Origin: a virus | Direction: 5' to 3' (one strand) | Length of the DNA: 23,921 nt | Virus record (IMG/VR): IMGVR_UViG_3300023170_000170 | Coordinates: 1 to 23,921 of that record | Shown here: one piece after another, positions 1 through 7,104 of the stretch | How positions within the stretch are numbered: position 1 is the first letter of the stretch | Layout: every line of letters starts with the position of its first letter | Notes under the pieces: model-generated | Told to the model about the DNA's origin: nothing | What the model saw: the letters and a program-made list of their open reading frames with translations, nothing else | Databases searched by the model: none | Program-made: the position numbers and the translations under genes

Positions 1-113
1 TATAGATACTGGAATGGTTCTGGTTTTTCTTTCTTTAGTTCTTCTTCCAAACCTTTTATCTTTTCAGGATCAGGATTCCAAAGCGTAACATCATTAGAGC
101 ACCAATTGGGCAT
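1..113 (-). CDS. Api92-like protein, partial (N-terminus only)
   Basis: The first 37 codons are visible; the gene runs off the left edge, so its C-terminus is missing. It opens with MPNWCSN, the hallmark start of the phage and plasmid Api92-like family (ferredoxin-like fold, function unknown). The rest of the visible part is charged (EKIKGLEEELKKEKPEP). An AAGGA ribosome site lies nine bases before the ATG. It directly follows the small secreted protein gene, separated by two bases. The family call rests on the N-terminal motif alone. Confidence 0.7.
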   Translation of the reverse strand, partial: MPNWCSNDVTLWNPDPEKIKGLEEELKKEKPEPFQYL

Positions 114-115
114 AG

Positions 116-328
116 TTATCTTTCCTTATATATTCTATTGAAGGTAATTCTAAATTTTTGTTTACGCTCTTCTTCCTCAGCAAGAGTCTGTTTAGTTTTG
201 CCAGTTGTCGTATAAACAGCAATACGTTTTATAGCAGCTACGAAATTCAATTTAGTTAGTATATGTCCCATACCATCAGCAAAGCATAATGTAGGAATCA
301 ACAAAATCATAACTAGTATTTTTCTCAT
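116..328 (-). CDS. small secreted protein, 70 aa, unknown function
   Basis: I do not recognise a family. Residues 1-17 form a classic signal peptide (MRK, then a hydrophobic core, then CFA before DGM), so the product is probably exported to the periplasm. The mature part of about 53 residues is basic, with a Glu-rich stretch (LAEEEERKQK) that could be helical. AAGGA lies nine bases before the ATG. The start overlaps the end of the preceding 41-aa membrane peptide gene (ATGA), so the two are probably translated together. Confidence 0.6.
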   Translation of the reverse strand: MRKILVMILLIPTLCFADGMGHILTKLNFVAAIKRIAVYTTTGKTKQTLAEEEERKQKFRITFNRIYKER

Positions 329-450
329 TTTACGTTTTCCTTCACGGTTTCTTGAACATTTACCAAACCTTTCTCAAGGAAATTGGTAAAGTTAGTAACG
401 CCAACAGTGGCAATGATAAAACCCAAAATAAACCCAATAACAAATTTCAT
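325..450 (-). CDS. single-pass membrane peptide, 41 aa
   Basis: The peptide begins MKFVIGFILGFIIATVG, one membrane segment over about residues 2-18, followed by an amphipathic charged tail (FLEKGLVNVQETVKENVK). Small proteins of this shape are common in T4-like marine phages; no function is known to me. Its stop overlaps the start of the next gene (ATGA). An in-frame ATG at 462 would add four residues, but neither start has a strong ribosome site. I chose 450 because it gives the compact N-terminal anchor. Confidence 0.55.
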   Translation of the reverse strand: MKFVIGFILGFIIATVGVTNFTNFLEKGLVNVQETVKENVK

Positions 451-468
451 AATAAACCCCATTATTAA

Positions 469-687
469 TTAACAAAAGTCAACAGCGTAATCATCACCAA
501 CTTTAGAAAACATCATATCAGTGAAAGTTTCAACTTTATTTTTGATATTAATGATATCATCAGCATTAACACCTTCAATAAACAAAGTTCCTTCAAACCA
601 ATCAAGAAGGTAATCAGTAGAACCATTCATCGCTTCAGCGATAAGAGCAGTAACTTTAGTTTCAAAATTTTGGTTAGTAGTAGTCAT
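469..687 (-). CDS. hypothetical acidic protein, 72 aa
   Basis: No family is recognised. The protein is small and acidic, with no membrane segment, and ends VGDDYAVDFC. Tandem ATG codons at 690 and 687 follow an AAAGGA site; 687 has the better spacing (six bases). It is the first gene after a consensus promoter (724-752), with a leader of about 30 bases, so it is probably an early or middle gene. Confidence 0.6.
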   Translation of the reverse strand: MTTTNQNFETKVTALIAEAMNGSTDYLLDWFEGTLFIEGVNADDIINIKNKVETFTDMMFSKVGDDYAVDFC

Positions 688-723
688 CATATTTCCTTTC
701 ACATTTATTAACTCAATATAATA

Positions 724-752
724 ATTATACGATATTATTGAATTAAAGTAAA
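724..752 (-). promoter_or_regulatory. promoter, TTTACT-17-TATAAT (copy 1)
   Basis: Read on the minus strand, TTTACT (747-752) and TATAAT (724-729) are separated by exactly 17 bases. The -35 region continues as TTTACTTTAATT, as in nine other copies in this window. It sits 37 bases upstream of the 72-aa gene. Confidence 0.8.
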
Positions 753-790
753 GGGTTTTTTAAAAAAAGATACCTAATAAAAACAATAAC

Positions 791-1015
791 TTACTTATCT
801 AATTTAGATTTTATATAACTAATTACCTCTTCTGCCTCAAAATATATGGGTTGTTTGTCTATAATTTTGTCTATTCTCCGTGCCTTATACTCCTCCATAA
901 TCTCGAAAAAGGGTTGGAGCTCGTCTGGTTCGAGAGTATCCAAGAACTGCTGGAAGGACCTCTGGTCAAGAAACCCCACCAGCTTACACATAATGTCTTC
1001 AACTTTCTTGGACAA
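791..1015 (-). CDS. hypothetical protein, 74 aa (TTG start)
   Basis: A helical, acidic protein (LEPDELQPFFEIMEEYKARR) of unknown function. It follows RNase H and the 150-aa gene, where T4 carries dsbA, 33 and 59, but I see no convincing similarity to gp33 or other late-transcription factors. The chosen start is TTG at 1015, because AAGGAGGAG lies directly before it. The first ATG (991, 66 aa) lacks a comparable site. The start overlaps the upstream gene by 17 bases. Confidence 0.55.
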   Translation of the reverse strand: MSKKVEDIMCKLVGFLDQRSFQQFLDTLEPDELQPFFEIMEEYKARRIDKIIDKQPIYFEAEEVISYIKSKLDK

Positions 1016-1451
1016 TCTCCTCCTCCTTTTTTACTTTGGGTTCCTTTTTAGGTAGCGGAGGAATAAACCCAGCATCAGATACTAACTTGCGTGTGATCTT
1101 TTTATACAGCTTTGGCAGTTTCTGTTCTTTAATAGCAAGAATAATTTTTGCTTCTGATGGGTGAAGAGACTCCAATAAATTAATGAACAACTGCTCACGT
1201 TTAATTGGTTTAAGATCTTCACGTAAGAACACATATAGTCTCTTCAATTCAAATAGAAGAGTAGTCGGACTCATAGTGAATGGGGCAGAGTCTTCTTTAT
1301 ATGGAGGGTTCCCCTCAGGAAGAATAAATTTTTTCTCAGGTAAAAATGCATACTCGAAAAAAACTTTTAATGCTGCATTGTTTTTATACTGCTCAATGAG
1401 TTTAGGGTTCTCAGATATTTCATCTAAGATTTCTACAATATGTTTCTTCAT
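999..1451 (-). CDS. conserved marine T4-like phage protein, 150 aa
   Basis: This resembles the small family (DUF6433-like, from memory) found beside replication genes of T4-like marine phages. It has an N-terminal helical region (ILDEISENPKLIEQYKNN), a middle PFTMSPTTLLFELKRLY segment, and a Lys/Glu-rich, probably disordered tail. The ATG directly follows the RNase H stop codon, and GGAGG lies within the last RNase H codons, so translation is coupled. Function is unknown. Confidence 0.65.
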   Translation of the reverse strand: MKKHIVEILDEISENPKLIEQYKNNAALKVFFEYAFLPEKKFILPEGNPPYKEDSAPFTMSPTTLLFELKRLYVFLREDLKPIKREQLFINLLESLHPSEAKIILAIKEQKLPKLYKKITRKLVSDAGFIPPLPKKEPKVKKEEEIVQES

Positions 1452-2324
1452 TTAAAAGTCCTCCAGTTCATCTAATAACAATCTACATTTATTTGCTATG
1501 AGATAATTCATAATTGACATCTTGTCGCCTTTAGGTGATTCGTTGTCGTATGTTGTTTGTATTGTTTCTACTATTTCCTCAGGTATATAGTTGAAGTCTA
1601 CCAGCTTTTGATTACGATGCCAGTTAGTTCTTTCTTCTGATGTCTTACACGCATCAATACCATTCTCAAAAAAATCTGCTAGACGTTTCGCCGTTACAGG
1701 TTTTTGTCTAGTGCCAGTTATGAATACATCATCAGCACTTAGAATATTTGGTATACCGTCACCTGAGTCTCCCTTAACAATATGCTCGATCATATACTTT
1801 TTGATTTCAGCTGGCTTACCAGTGACCATCTTTTTTTGCATAGGTGACCACTGCTTAACATTGTTATAAACCTGAAGCTGTTTGAAATCTTTATCGCTAG
1901 AGATAATCAAGTTCTCCTCATGCTTACCCAGTTCTTGAGTAGACATAACCAATGCGGCAATGATATCATCTGCCTCAGTATTTTCAAAGTGCATAACCTT
2001 GTAGGGAAAGTGTTCCTTAATTTCCTCACGGATAGTTGATAGCGTATCAAAGATCAAAGACCAGTTTAAGTCTGAGGCATCACGATGTTTTTTACGCATG
2101 GCTTTATAAGGAGAAAACATATCTCGTCTCCAATATTTTTTACCATCGCAACAAACAACTATGTCACCGTAAGTGCTTCCATACTTTTTCTTATACGACT
2201 TCAGTGTAGATAAAGTAACGTGCCGTACCAAATCAGTTATTTCTGATTCACTTCCAGCAACTAGTTCTCTCTTGAATGAAAGAATGTTACTCAACGAAAC
2301 CTGCGAATAGTCTACTAGTATCAT
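1452..2324 (-). CDS. rnh: RNase H, T4-type 5'-3' exonuclease / flap nuclease
   Basis: This is the phage enzyme that removes RNA primers from lagging-strand fragments, a member of the FEN-1/5'-nuclease family. At 290 residues it is close to T4 RNase H (about 305). The acidic metal-binding motifs are in order: MILVDYSQ at the N-terminus (Asp5), VVCCDGKKYWRR then SPYKAMRKK, ENTEADDIIAALV, ISSDKDFKQL, and GDSGDGIPNI with a following helix-hairpin-helix-like stretch. It is flanked by conserved small phage genes and ends just before the 150-aa gene, an order like T4-type replication clusters. Confidence 0.92.
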   Translation of the reverse strand: MILVDYSQVSLSNILSFKRELVAGSESEITDLVRHVTLSTLKSYKKKYGSTYGDIVVCCDGKKYWRRDMFSPYKAMRKKHRDASDLNWSLIFDTLSTIREEIKEHFPYKVMHFENTEADDIIAALVMSTQELGKHEENLIISSDKDFKQLQVYNNVKQWSPMQKKMVTGKPAEIKKYMIEHIVKGDSGDGIPNILSADDVFITGTRQKPVTAKRLADFFENGIDACKTSEERTNWHRNQKLVDFNYIPEEIVETIQTTYDNESPKGDKMSIMNYLIANKCRLLLDELEDF

Positions 2325-2325
2325 A

Positions 2326-3402
2326 TCAAAATGCCTTCAAAATTATACAATCTTTATTTACTCTACCGTTTACTGCGCTCGGTTTAGTCTTTAGTTTTTT
2401 AATGCTACTATTCAACCAAGACTTAGTTAGATTACCGAGTATCTCTTGTGGCTTTCGTAGAGTTTTTGCCAGAGATTCTGCAGTTGAATAGTTAAGTAGC
2501 GTAGTACCTTTAACTGAGATACCTGAACTATCTGCCGCCACATATCTAAACAACTTCTTATACTTGGTGTTATAGATCCAAACTTCTTTACTGCCAATTA
2601 TCTTTATAGGATCAACACTGGTAAGTTCATTATCCTCCTTCATATACTGGAGTTTAGAAACTAACTGTAGTGGAGACTTTTGTTTTCTTACTCTTGGCTT
2701 TCTATTTGCCTTAGAAGAAACAACACATTGCTCGCATCCATTAATTATATCTTCAATGAACTTCTTAAATTTCTTAAGCTGAGATTTAGTAAAATTAGAA
2801 TACCCTTCTTCGAGATCTTCGTCATTACCTTCAATAACTTCATTGATTTCTTCTAGATGCTCAGCATAAAACTCAGCAATCTTTTTAGCAACTGGTCCAC
2901 TAACCTGTTTACCTTGAAGATATGACAGCGTAGAAAACTTTGGTATCTGTTTAGTGGTAATGAACGAATCAATTTGGTAATCTATTTCGTCAGACAAAAC
3001 AACAGCTGTATCGTATATTCTCTTTTGAATATCGACTTCAACTTTTTTCTCTGGTTGTTTTTCTTCGGTGTTGATATATTTCTGTTTAAGATTATCGATA
3101 AGTTCCCGTACTCTAACTTTATCTTCATCAGAAATGTATTGACCTTTGCTCTCATGATAAGAGTATATGGCTATATAACGTAACTCGTAGTCTTTTGCTT
3201 TGTTGAAAAGTTTGACTAGAGATGGGTCTTTCTTTTTAAAAATAGTAGTGAGCCATTTCAGGTATTTCTTATTATCTGTGTTCGCATTATGATAATTGAA
3301 CACCCTCATAAGATCCATCCTGTAGTTCTCTTGGGTAAGAACTGGCTCACTAACTTTAATTGACGTGATTAATTGTTGCTGCTTTACTTTCTTTTTTAAC
3401 AT
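2326..3402 (-). CDS. conserved hypothetical protein, 358 aa, T4-like phage family
   Basis: No known domain is recognised. The N-terminal half is Lys-rich and helical (KKVKQQQ; KWLTTIFKKKDPSLVKLFNKA). The centre is acidic (EVIEGNDEDLEEG) next to a Cys pair (NGCEQCVV). The C-terminal third is mixed (IIGSKEVWIYNTKYKKLFRY, ending CIILKAF) and resembles a hypothetical protein I associate with cyanophage and pelagiphage genomes. GGAGG lies ten bases before the ATG. It is the first gene after promoter copy 2 and leads directly into RNase H, so the two probably share a transcript. Confidence 0.65.
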   Translation of the reverse strand: MLKKKVKQQQLITSIKVSEPVLTQENYRMDLMRVFNYHNANTDNKKYLKWLTTIFKKKDPSLVKLFNKAKDYELRYIAIYSYHESKGQYISDEDKVRVRELIDNLKQKYINTEEKQPEKKVEVDIQKRIYDTAVVLSDEIDYQIDSFITTKQIPKFSTLSYLQGKQVSGPVAKKIAEFYAEHLEEINEVIEGNDEDLEEGYSNFTKSQLKKFKKFIEDIINGCEQCVVSSKANRKPRVRKQKSPLQLVSKLQYMKEDNELTSVDPIKIIGSKEVWIYNTKYKKLFRYVAADSSGISVKGTTLLNYSTAESLAKTLRKPQEILGNLTKSWLNSSIKKLKTKPSAVNGRVNKDCIILKAF

Positions 3403-3433
3403 AGGATAATATCCTCCATAACAATATATAGTT

Positions 3434-3462
3434 ATTATACAGGATAATTGAATTAAAGTAAA
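3434..3462 (-). promoter_or_regulatory. promoter, TTTACT-17-TATAAT (copy 2)
   Basis: TTTACT (3457-3462) and TATAAT (3434-3439) are separated by 17 bases on the minus strand, with the extended TTTACTTTAATTCAAT. It lies 32 bases upstream of the 358-aa gene and the RNase H operon. Confidence 0.8.
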
Positions 3463-3465
3463 GAG

Positions 3466-3786
3466 TTATTTTCCCACGTAAAAACAGTAGTTTATAGATT
3501 CAGATACATCTTTCCAACTAAACTTGGAAATAGAATCAGTCCTAAAGGATCTCCATTCCTGTATACCCTCATCAAAAACTCTTACTGTTTCTGTAGAAGA
3601 ATCGGTAGTTGTTGTTTTGGGTTTTTTATCTTCGGGGATTCTACTTTCGGCAAGCGTGCACGCCATCTCCCTTTGCGTCCCGTCTTTTTTGGTAAAAACA
3701 ACGCACAGATCTCGGACTTCTTCATTGTATAATAGCTCCTTTAGAAAGTCTAATTTAAAATCCTCTTGTATCTCAACGGTAGTCAT
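3466..3786 (-). CDS. WYL_2-like (DUF2693, Sm/SH3-barrel) protein, 106 aa
   Basis: The layout matches the small phage WYL_2/DUF2693 family, thought to adopt an Sm-like SH3 barrel. LCVVFTKKDGTQREMACTL is followed by a variable Pro/Thr-rich linker, then VRVFDEGIQEWRSFRTDSI. The exact role is unknown; nucleic-acid or ligand binding is inferred from the fold. The start at 3786 has GGAG five bases upstream; upstream in-frame codons contain only a TTG without a site. Promoter copy 3 lies 33 bases upstream. Confidence 0.75.
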   Translation of the reverse strand: MTTVEIQEDFKLDFLKELLYNEEVRDLCVVFTKKDGTQREMACTLAESRIPEDKKPKTTTTDSSTETVRVFDEGIQEWRSFRTDSISKFSWKDVSESINYCFYVGK

Positions 3787-3818
3787 AATATCTCCAATTA
3801 ATTTTAAACCGTACAACT

Positions 3819-3847
3819 ATTATACATGATCGCAATATTAAAGTAAA
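3819..3847 (-). promoter_or_regulatory. promoter, TTTACT-17-TATAAT (copy 3)
   Basis: TTTACT (3842-3847) and TATAAT (3819-3824) are separated by 17 bases. It is placed immediately after the hairpin ending the outer-membrane protein gene, so it restarts transcription for the WYL_2-like gene. Confidence 0.78.
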
Positions 3848-3871
3848 ATTGGAAGGGGGAAGAACTCCCCC
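3847..3871 (-). terminator. terminator-like hairpin after the outer-membrane protein gene
   Basis: On the minus strand, GGGGGA and TCCCCC (3855-3871) form a six-pair GC stem with a five-base loop. Only a short T run (TTTT) follows, some bases downstream. It lies four bases beyond the stop of the 491-aa gene, and its stem is very like that of the terminator at 22512-22536. The weak T tract makes termination plausible rather than certain. Confidence 0.55.
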
Positions 3872-3875
3872 ATCC

Positions 3876-5351
3876 TTAGAATGCTACATTCAGCTTTGCG
3901 CTGATTGTGTTGGTAGAAACAAGATCTGTTGAAGCATGACCGTATTCTAACACCAAAGTCTTGTTAGAGATCTGCTTGTTGACTCCAAGATTAAATCTGT
4001 TTGTACCATCAGTATCTCTAATAATACCACCTGAGATACTCTTTGTCAAATTAAACTCCATACCAACGGAAGCGTAACGATACTTATCCTCAGCATCGCC
4101 CACTGCTCTTGCGCTTTGAATGCTGCCAGTTTCAACGTAACCATCCACGTCAGTAACACCACGTGTATAACCTACGATTGGACGAAGTTTCTCACCGTCA
4201 CCTGTCCACTGAACTCTAGCATATTTGTCACTACCCTCTGTGATACCTTTGTTGCTAAAGTCGCCAATGACTCTATCAACTTCGTAGTCCATACTAGTAG
4301 TTGTTAAACTCAAACGCATAGTACCTGAGGCAATGTACTTCTCAGCATGAATGTTAAACATCATACTGTCTACTGTAACTTTACCACTAGTGTTTTCTGC
4401 GCTACCATCTAACTTACCAAAACCTGCACCGAATCCCCAACCACTTTCTAGAGTCTTAGTACCGCCCATAACGATTCCAGTAATGTCACCTGTCATACCA
4501 TTTAGTGCGTTGTTGTTATTCTTTACAAGTTTAATTCCATCAAAGTCAACACCACGATTAGATAACTGCATCATACTATTGATAGTCTTAATTTGATCGA
4601 CTCTCCCAACGAGTGGGTCAAGTGTTGTGGTAGTTGATGTAGATGTACCTAAACTACCATCGCTGTAGATATCCCACGTTGAAGTAGTTTGAGTTCTTGT
4701 TATTGTTTGAACCAATGCCGTTGATGATGCGGCATAGGCAACAACATTACTTGAACCTTGTCCTGTTACGGTAGGTCCACCAGACGCTGACCCAACTGCT
4801 ACCTCGTTGATGTCAAGTATACCATTGTTATTTGCATCACCATCTAAGTCATTCTGGGTAAGAGTAATGGTGAGAGTACGAATAACTTGATCCATTGGTG
4901 CCCACTCTTGTGTTGGAGTACCTGTTGGATAACTCGACTCTGTATCACCTAAAGGAATGTATGTGAATGTATAATCTCCTGGCTGTAGGTTTGCATAGTT
5001 GATACCCTGCCAAGTATACGATTCACCGCCACCATTAGGATCGTCAGGATCGTAGTCAATCAGTTGTGTACCGTCTGACGTAAAGAAGTTTACACCTGAG
5101 ATAAGACCTGCTGGTGAATCTTGCGATAGCAAGTCAAACTCATCTATTTGTGCTGTAAATGTAGTGCCATTGGCACCTTCGATTTTAATTTCTGCTTCAT
5201 TGAATTGAGTATTATCGTGCCACGAACCATACCAAAATGTTAACCCACCATTGCCGTCTCCAACATAGCCAATACTGTTTGTGTGTGCAAACACAGGGGA
5301 TGAGACAAGCGTAACCATAACAAATGCTGCCACGCATTTGAATAGACGCAT
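3876..5351 (-). CDS. phage-encoded autotransporter-like outer-membrane protein, 491 aa
   Basis: Residues 1-22 are a signal peptide ending VFA before HTN. The N-terminal region is a Gly/Asp/Thr-rich beta domain. It includes a Ca-binding-like loop, DLDGDANNNGILDINEV, around residues 168-184. A Ser/Thr-rich linker follows (SLGTSTSTTTTLD). The last 230 residues or so show alternating amphipathic strands and end in ISAKLNVAF, a typical outer-membrane beta-signal with terminal Phe. I infer an exported surface domain plus a beta-barrel. AGGAG lies eight bases before the ATG. No consensus early promoter precedes it; a late-type TAATAAATA lies about 84 bases upstream, and a hairpin follows the gene. 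The role could be surface display, receptor masking or uptake. Confidence 0.75.
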   Translation of the reverse strand: MRLFKCVAAFVMVTLVSSPVFAHTNSIGYVGDGNGGLTFWYGSWHDNTQFNEAEIKIEGANGTTFTAQIDEFDLLSQDSPAGLISGVNFFTSDGTQLIDYDPDDPNGGGESYTWQGINYANLQPGDYTFTYIPLGDTESSYPTGTPTQEWAPMDQVIRTLTITLTQNDLDGDANNNGILDINEVAVGSASGGPTVTGQGSSNVVAYAASSTALVQTITRTQTTSTWDIYSDGSLGTSTSTTTTLDPLVGRVDQIKTINSMMQLSNRGVDFDGIKLVKNNNNALNGMTGDITGIVMGGTKTLESGWGFGAGFGKLDGSAENTSGKVTVDSMMFNIHAEKYIASGTMRLSLTTTSMDYEVDRVIGDFSNKGITEGSDKYARVQWTGDGEKLRPIVGYTRGVTDVDGYVETGSIQSARAVGDAEDKYRYASVGMEFNLTKSISGGIIRDTDGTNRFNLGVNKQISNKTLVLEYGHASTDLVSTNTISAKLNVAF

Positions 5352-5433
5352 TTATGATGCTCCTGTTTATTATAATTTTTATGAGAGCATATTAAGAAAG
5401 GATATAGATCAGATCATAGTCACCAATCAGTTT

Positions 5434-5523
5434 CTATTTATTACTTTGAGAGTTTGATGCTTTGCAACTACTCCATTGACAAAAGGGATCCAACTTTTTG
5501 CCGCAGACTACACAGGTTTTCAT
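5434..5523 (-). CDS. 29-aa Cys-pair micro-protein
   Basis: A very short ORF encodes MKTCVVCGKK...FCQWSSCK. It has a CxxC pair and a second C-x4-C pair, spaced as in a small zinc ribbon or knuckle. GGAGG lies six bases before the ATG and is provided by the last codons of the cupin gene, whose stop overlaps this start (ATGA). The ribosome site, the coupling and the ordered Cys pairs support a real gene. Metal binding is inference and the function is unknown. Confidence 0.55.
   Translation of the reverse strand: MKTCVVCGKKLDPFCQWSSCKASNSQSNK
5435..5443 (-). promoter_or_regulatory. candidate T4-type late promoter (TAATAAATA)
   Basis: The minus-strand motif TAATAAATA is one mismatch from the T4 late consensus TATAAATA. 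It lies about 84 bases upstream of the outer-membrane protein gene, which lacks the early-type promoter. Short AT-rich motifs occur by chance in such DNA, so this is tentative. Confidence 0.35.
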
Positions 5524-5864
5524 TCTTTTCCTCCAACGGATTGCCGTTCAATATCGTTATGGTCAAACTGTGCCCAATATAATTCAAAAGCCACAGTGTC
5601 TTCTACTGCTTCGAACTGGTGTACCTCTCCTGGAGGCACGATTGTGAACTCATTGGATGATAGAACAGTTTCGTCTACCAAATCATAATCATTTTTCCAC
5701 ACACGAATAATCAACTTCCCACTTTCTACATAAAAGCCATTGTGCTTAGTCTTGTGAAAATGCCTTGAACAATAGCTACCTGCTTCTGCCTCTATGCGAT
5801 GAAACTCAAGTACCCCATTAGATAGAATGTTCTCAGTGCTACCCCATACTTTACCTTGCTTCAT
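5520..5864 (-). CDS. cupin-fold protein, 114 aa
   Basis: A single small cupin barrel. Cupin motif 1 is visible as CSRHFHKTKHNGFYVESGKL (about residues 33-52), with the His residues and Glu expected for metal binding. Motif 2 is PPGEVHQFEA (about residues 77-86), with Pro-Gly and His. Such stand-alone cupins occur in phages and bacteria as isomerases, dioxygenases or sugar-binding proteins; the substrate cannot be read here. AGGTGA precedes the ATG. The start overlaps the upstream 2-TM gene by 14 bases, and the stop overlaps the 29-aa gene. Confidence 0.82.
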   Translation of the reverse strand: MKQGKVWGSTENILSNGVLEFHRIEAEAGSYCSRHFHKTKHNGFYVESGKLIIRVWKNDYDLVDETVLSSNEFTIVPPGEVHQFEAVEDTVAFELYWAQFDHNDIERQSVGGKE

Positions 5865-6066
5865 TATTTCTCACCTTTCTAAAATACATACGCCATAGCG
5901 CAGAACGAATCATACTCGTAATCATAAAGATCAATGCGATAGTTATGTTCTCGAGTATCGTAGGGTGTAGCCCAAACAAAGGAAACACCAACAACTGAAT
6001 AGTTATCCCTAATATGAATCCACTCCCTACGTCTACAATACTTTCAAAGATATCTCTACGTTTCAC
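5851..6066 (-). CDS. two-TM phage membrane protein, 71 aa (GTG start)
   Basis: Two hydrophobic segments are clear: VDVGSGFILGITIQLLVFPLF and ILENITIALIFMITSMI. They are separated by a short loop (GLHPT) and followed by a basic tail (RMYFRKVRN). This shape matches a common small phage inner-membrane family (DUF7220-like, from memory) of unknown function. I chose GTG at 6066 because it overlaps the cytochrome stop as GTGA; a GTG at 6081 is also possible. Neither has a strong ribosome site, so translation is probably coupled. Confidence 0.6.
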   Translation of the reverse strand: MKRRDIFESIVDVGSGFILGITIQLLVFPLFGLHPTILENITIALIFMITSMIRSALWRMYFRKVRNNEAR

Positions 6067-6374
6067 TGACTCAGGATCCACCGTACAGCTTGCGCTGTAT
6101 CTTCTTCGTTGATAGCATTAGGTGGCATCGGAATGGGACCCCACACTCCACCACCGCCATTCATAATCTTCTGCACCAGATAGTCCATATCTGCTTCTGT
6201 GTACTTGGCAGCAACATCTTTAAACGCTGGACCAACCAGTTTCTTATCTACCGCATGACACATGAAGCAGTTACGCTCTTTGAGAATCTTTTCTCTCTGG
6301 AACTGTTCTGCTGGAGTTGTCGCCATGACACTAAACCACAAACACGATAATACTACTGCGCTTAATACTCTCAT
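6063..6374 (-). CDS. periplasmic cytochrome c551-type protein, 103 aa
   Basis: A complete class I c-type cytochrome. Residues 1-18 form a signal peptide. The haem-attachment motif is C36-F-M-C39-H40. The distal ligand is Met83 in the diagnostic WGPIPMPPN stretch, and the protein ends RWILSQ. The LVGPAFKDVAAKY segment also matches bacterial c551 proteins. Mature length (about 85) is normal for the family, and no key residue is missing. It would carry electrons in the periplasm after haem loading by the host Ccm system. The start at 6374 follows AAAGGAGG; an ATG at 6395 lies before that site. It sits among small phage genes, so it looks like an acquired metabolic gene. Confidence 0.9.
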   Translation of the reverse strand: MRVLSAVVLSCLWFSVMATTPAEQFQREKILKERNCFMCHAVDKKLVGPAFKDVAAKYTEADMDYLVQKIMNGGGGVWGPIPMPPNAINEEDTAQAVRWILSQ

Positions 6375-6391
6375 TATACCTCCTTTGAGTT

Positions 6392-6628
6392 TCATCTATT
6401 TCTATTTACATCCCAATAAGATTCGTGATGCTTAAGTTCGTCATTTAACATACCGTACTTATGGCGTAGTTGGCTAGTGAGTCCAAACTTCGTTCGTATC
6501 GCCGCACTCGCTCCTGCACTGGTCATCTGAGTACCAATACCGTCCTCACAAATACGTAGCACTTCTTCTAGAATCCGCACCGCATATTCTTCGTGTCCAT
6601 TAGACTTTTCCCAGAGTTCCTCGATCAT
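6392..6628 (-). CDS. hypothetical protein, 78 aa
   Basis: A helical, soluble protein with no recognised domain. The first half is acidic (AVRILEEVLRICEDGIG) and the second basic (IRTKFGLTSQLRHKYG). GGAAG precedes the ATG, which overlaps the upstream stop (ATGA). Its own end lies 17 bases before the cytochrome start. Function is unknown. Confidence 0.6.
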   Translation of the reverse strand: MIEELWEKSNGHEEYAVRILEEVLRICEDGIGTQMTSAGASAAIRTKFGLTSQLRHKYGMLNDELKHHESYWDVNRNR

Positions 6629-6819
6629 TCGTCTTCCTCCTTTACGTATTCACCGTTCTCGTACTTCCAACCATTCTCGGTCAACTCTTTATAATCATGC
6701 CAAGGATTGTCGGGCATTCGTTCCTTCTTACCAAAGATACGATCCCACCCCTCGTCATACTTAGTCTTATCCACTTTTCTAGGAGAGTCTCCCTTACCCC
6801 CATGCCATTGTTCACTCAT
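6625..6819 (-). CDS. conserved small phage protein, 64 aa
   Basis: The N-terminal SEQWHGGKGDSPRKVD followed by WDRIFGKK is a pattern I associate with a small protein family widespread in phages; its function is unknown. The protein is hydrophilic, with Trp-rich turns (NPWHDYKELTENGWKYENG) and an acidic tail. The start overlaps the upstream gene by eight bases, and the stop overlaps the next start (ATGA). Confidence 0.65.
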   Translation of the reverse strand: MSEQWHGGKGDSPRKVDKTKYDEGWDRIFGKKERMPDNPWHDYKELTENGWKYENGEYVKEEDE

Positions 6820-7042
6820 CGCTTTCTCTTTCTATATACTTAGTAGGATCATTGACTTGTATCACTGTTTCGGTAGTGATGATGTCGATAATGGTATTGG
6901 TCAAATCAATTTCTCTTCTCAATCCCATCATCTTACTCTGCAACTTCTCCAACTCTTTTTGATAAAACTCTAACTCCTGTTCCTTGCGGAGTCTTTGTTC
7001 CAAAATATCTGTAAGCAGAATTATCTTTCTCTCTTCACTCAT
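6812..7042 (-). CDS. coiled-coil protein, 76 aa
   Basis: Residues 10-45 form a strong heptad-like helix (EQRLRKEQELEFYQKELEKL), followed by a short Ile/Thr-rich tail (IIDIITTETVIQ). It is probably a small oligomerising protein of unknown function. The start codon lies at the foot of a 10-bp inverted repeat (7043-7104), which also holds the AGGA site, so initiation may depend on RNA structure. Confidence 0.6.
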   Translation of the reverse strand: MSEERKIILLTDILEQRLRKEQELEFYQKELEKLQSKMMGLRREIDLTNTIIDIITTETVIQVNDPTKYIERESDE

Positions 7043-7104
7043 AGGGGGATCCTAATTTATATCTTCGTAGTTCTTATGCTTACGTTTCCTATAAGGATCC
7101 CCCC
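7043..7104 (-). repeat. inverted repeat spanning a translation start
   Basis: Arms AGGGGGATCCT (7043-7053) and AGGATCCCCCC (7094-7104) form a 10-bp, mostly GC stem with a loop of about 40 bases. In the minus-strand RNA the second arm includes AGGA and ends directly at the AUG of the 76-aa gene. This could hide the ribosome site, or act in termination or processing. Confidence 0.6.

Noticed and set aside
791-1015. T4 gp33 late co-activator identity for the 74-aa gene
   Set aside because: Position near RNase H is suggestive, but I see no gp33-like C-terminal clamp-binding motif or other similarity.
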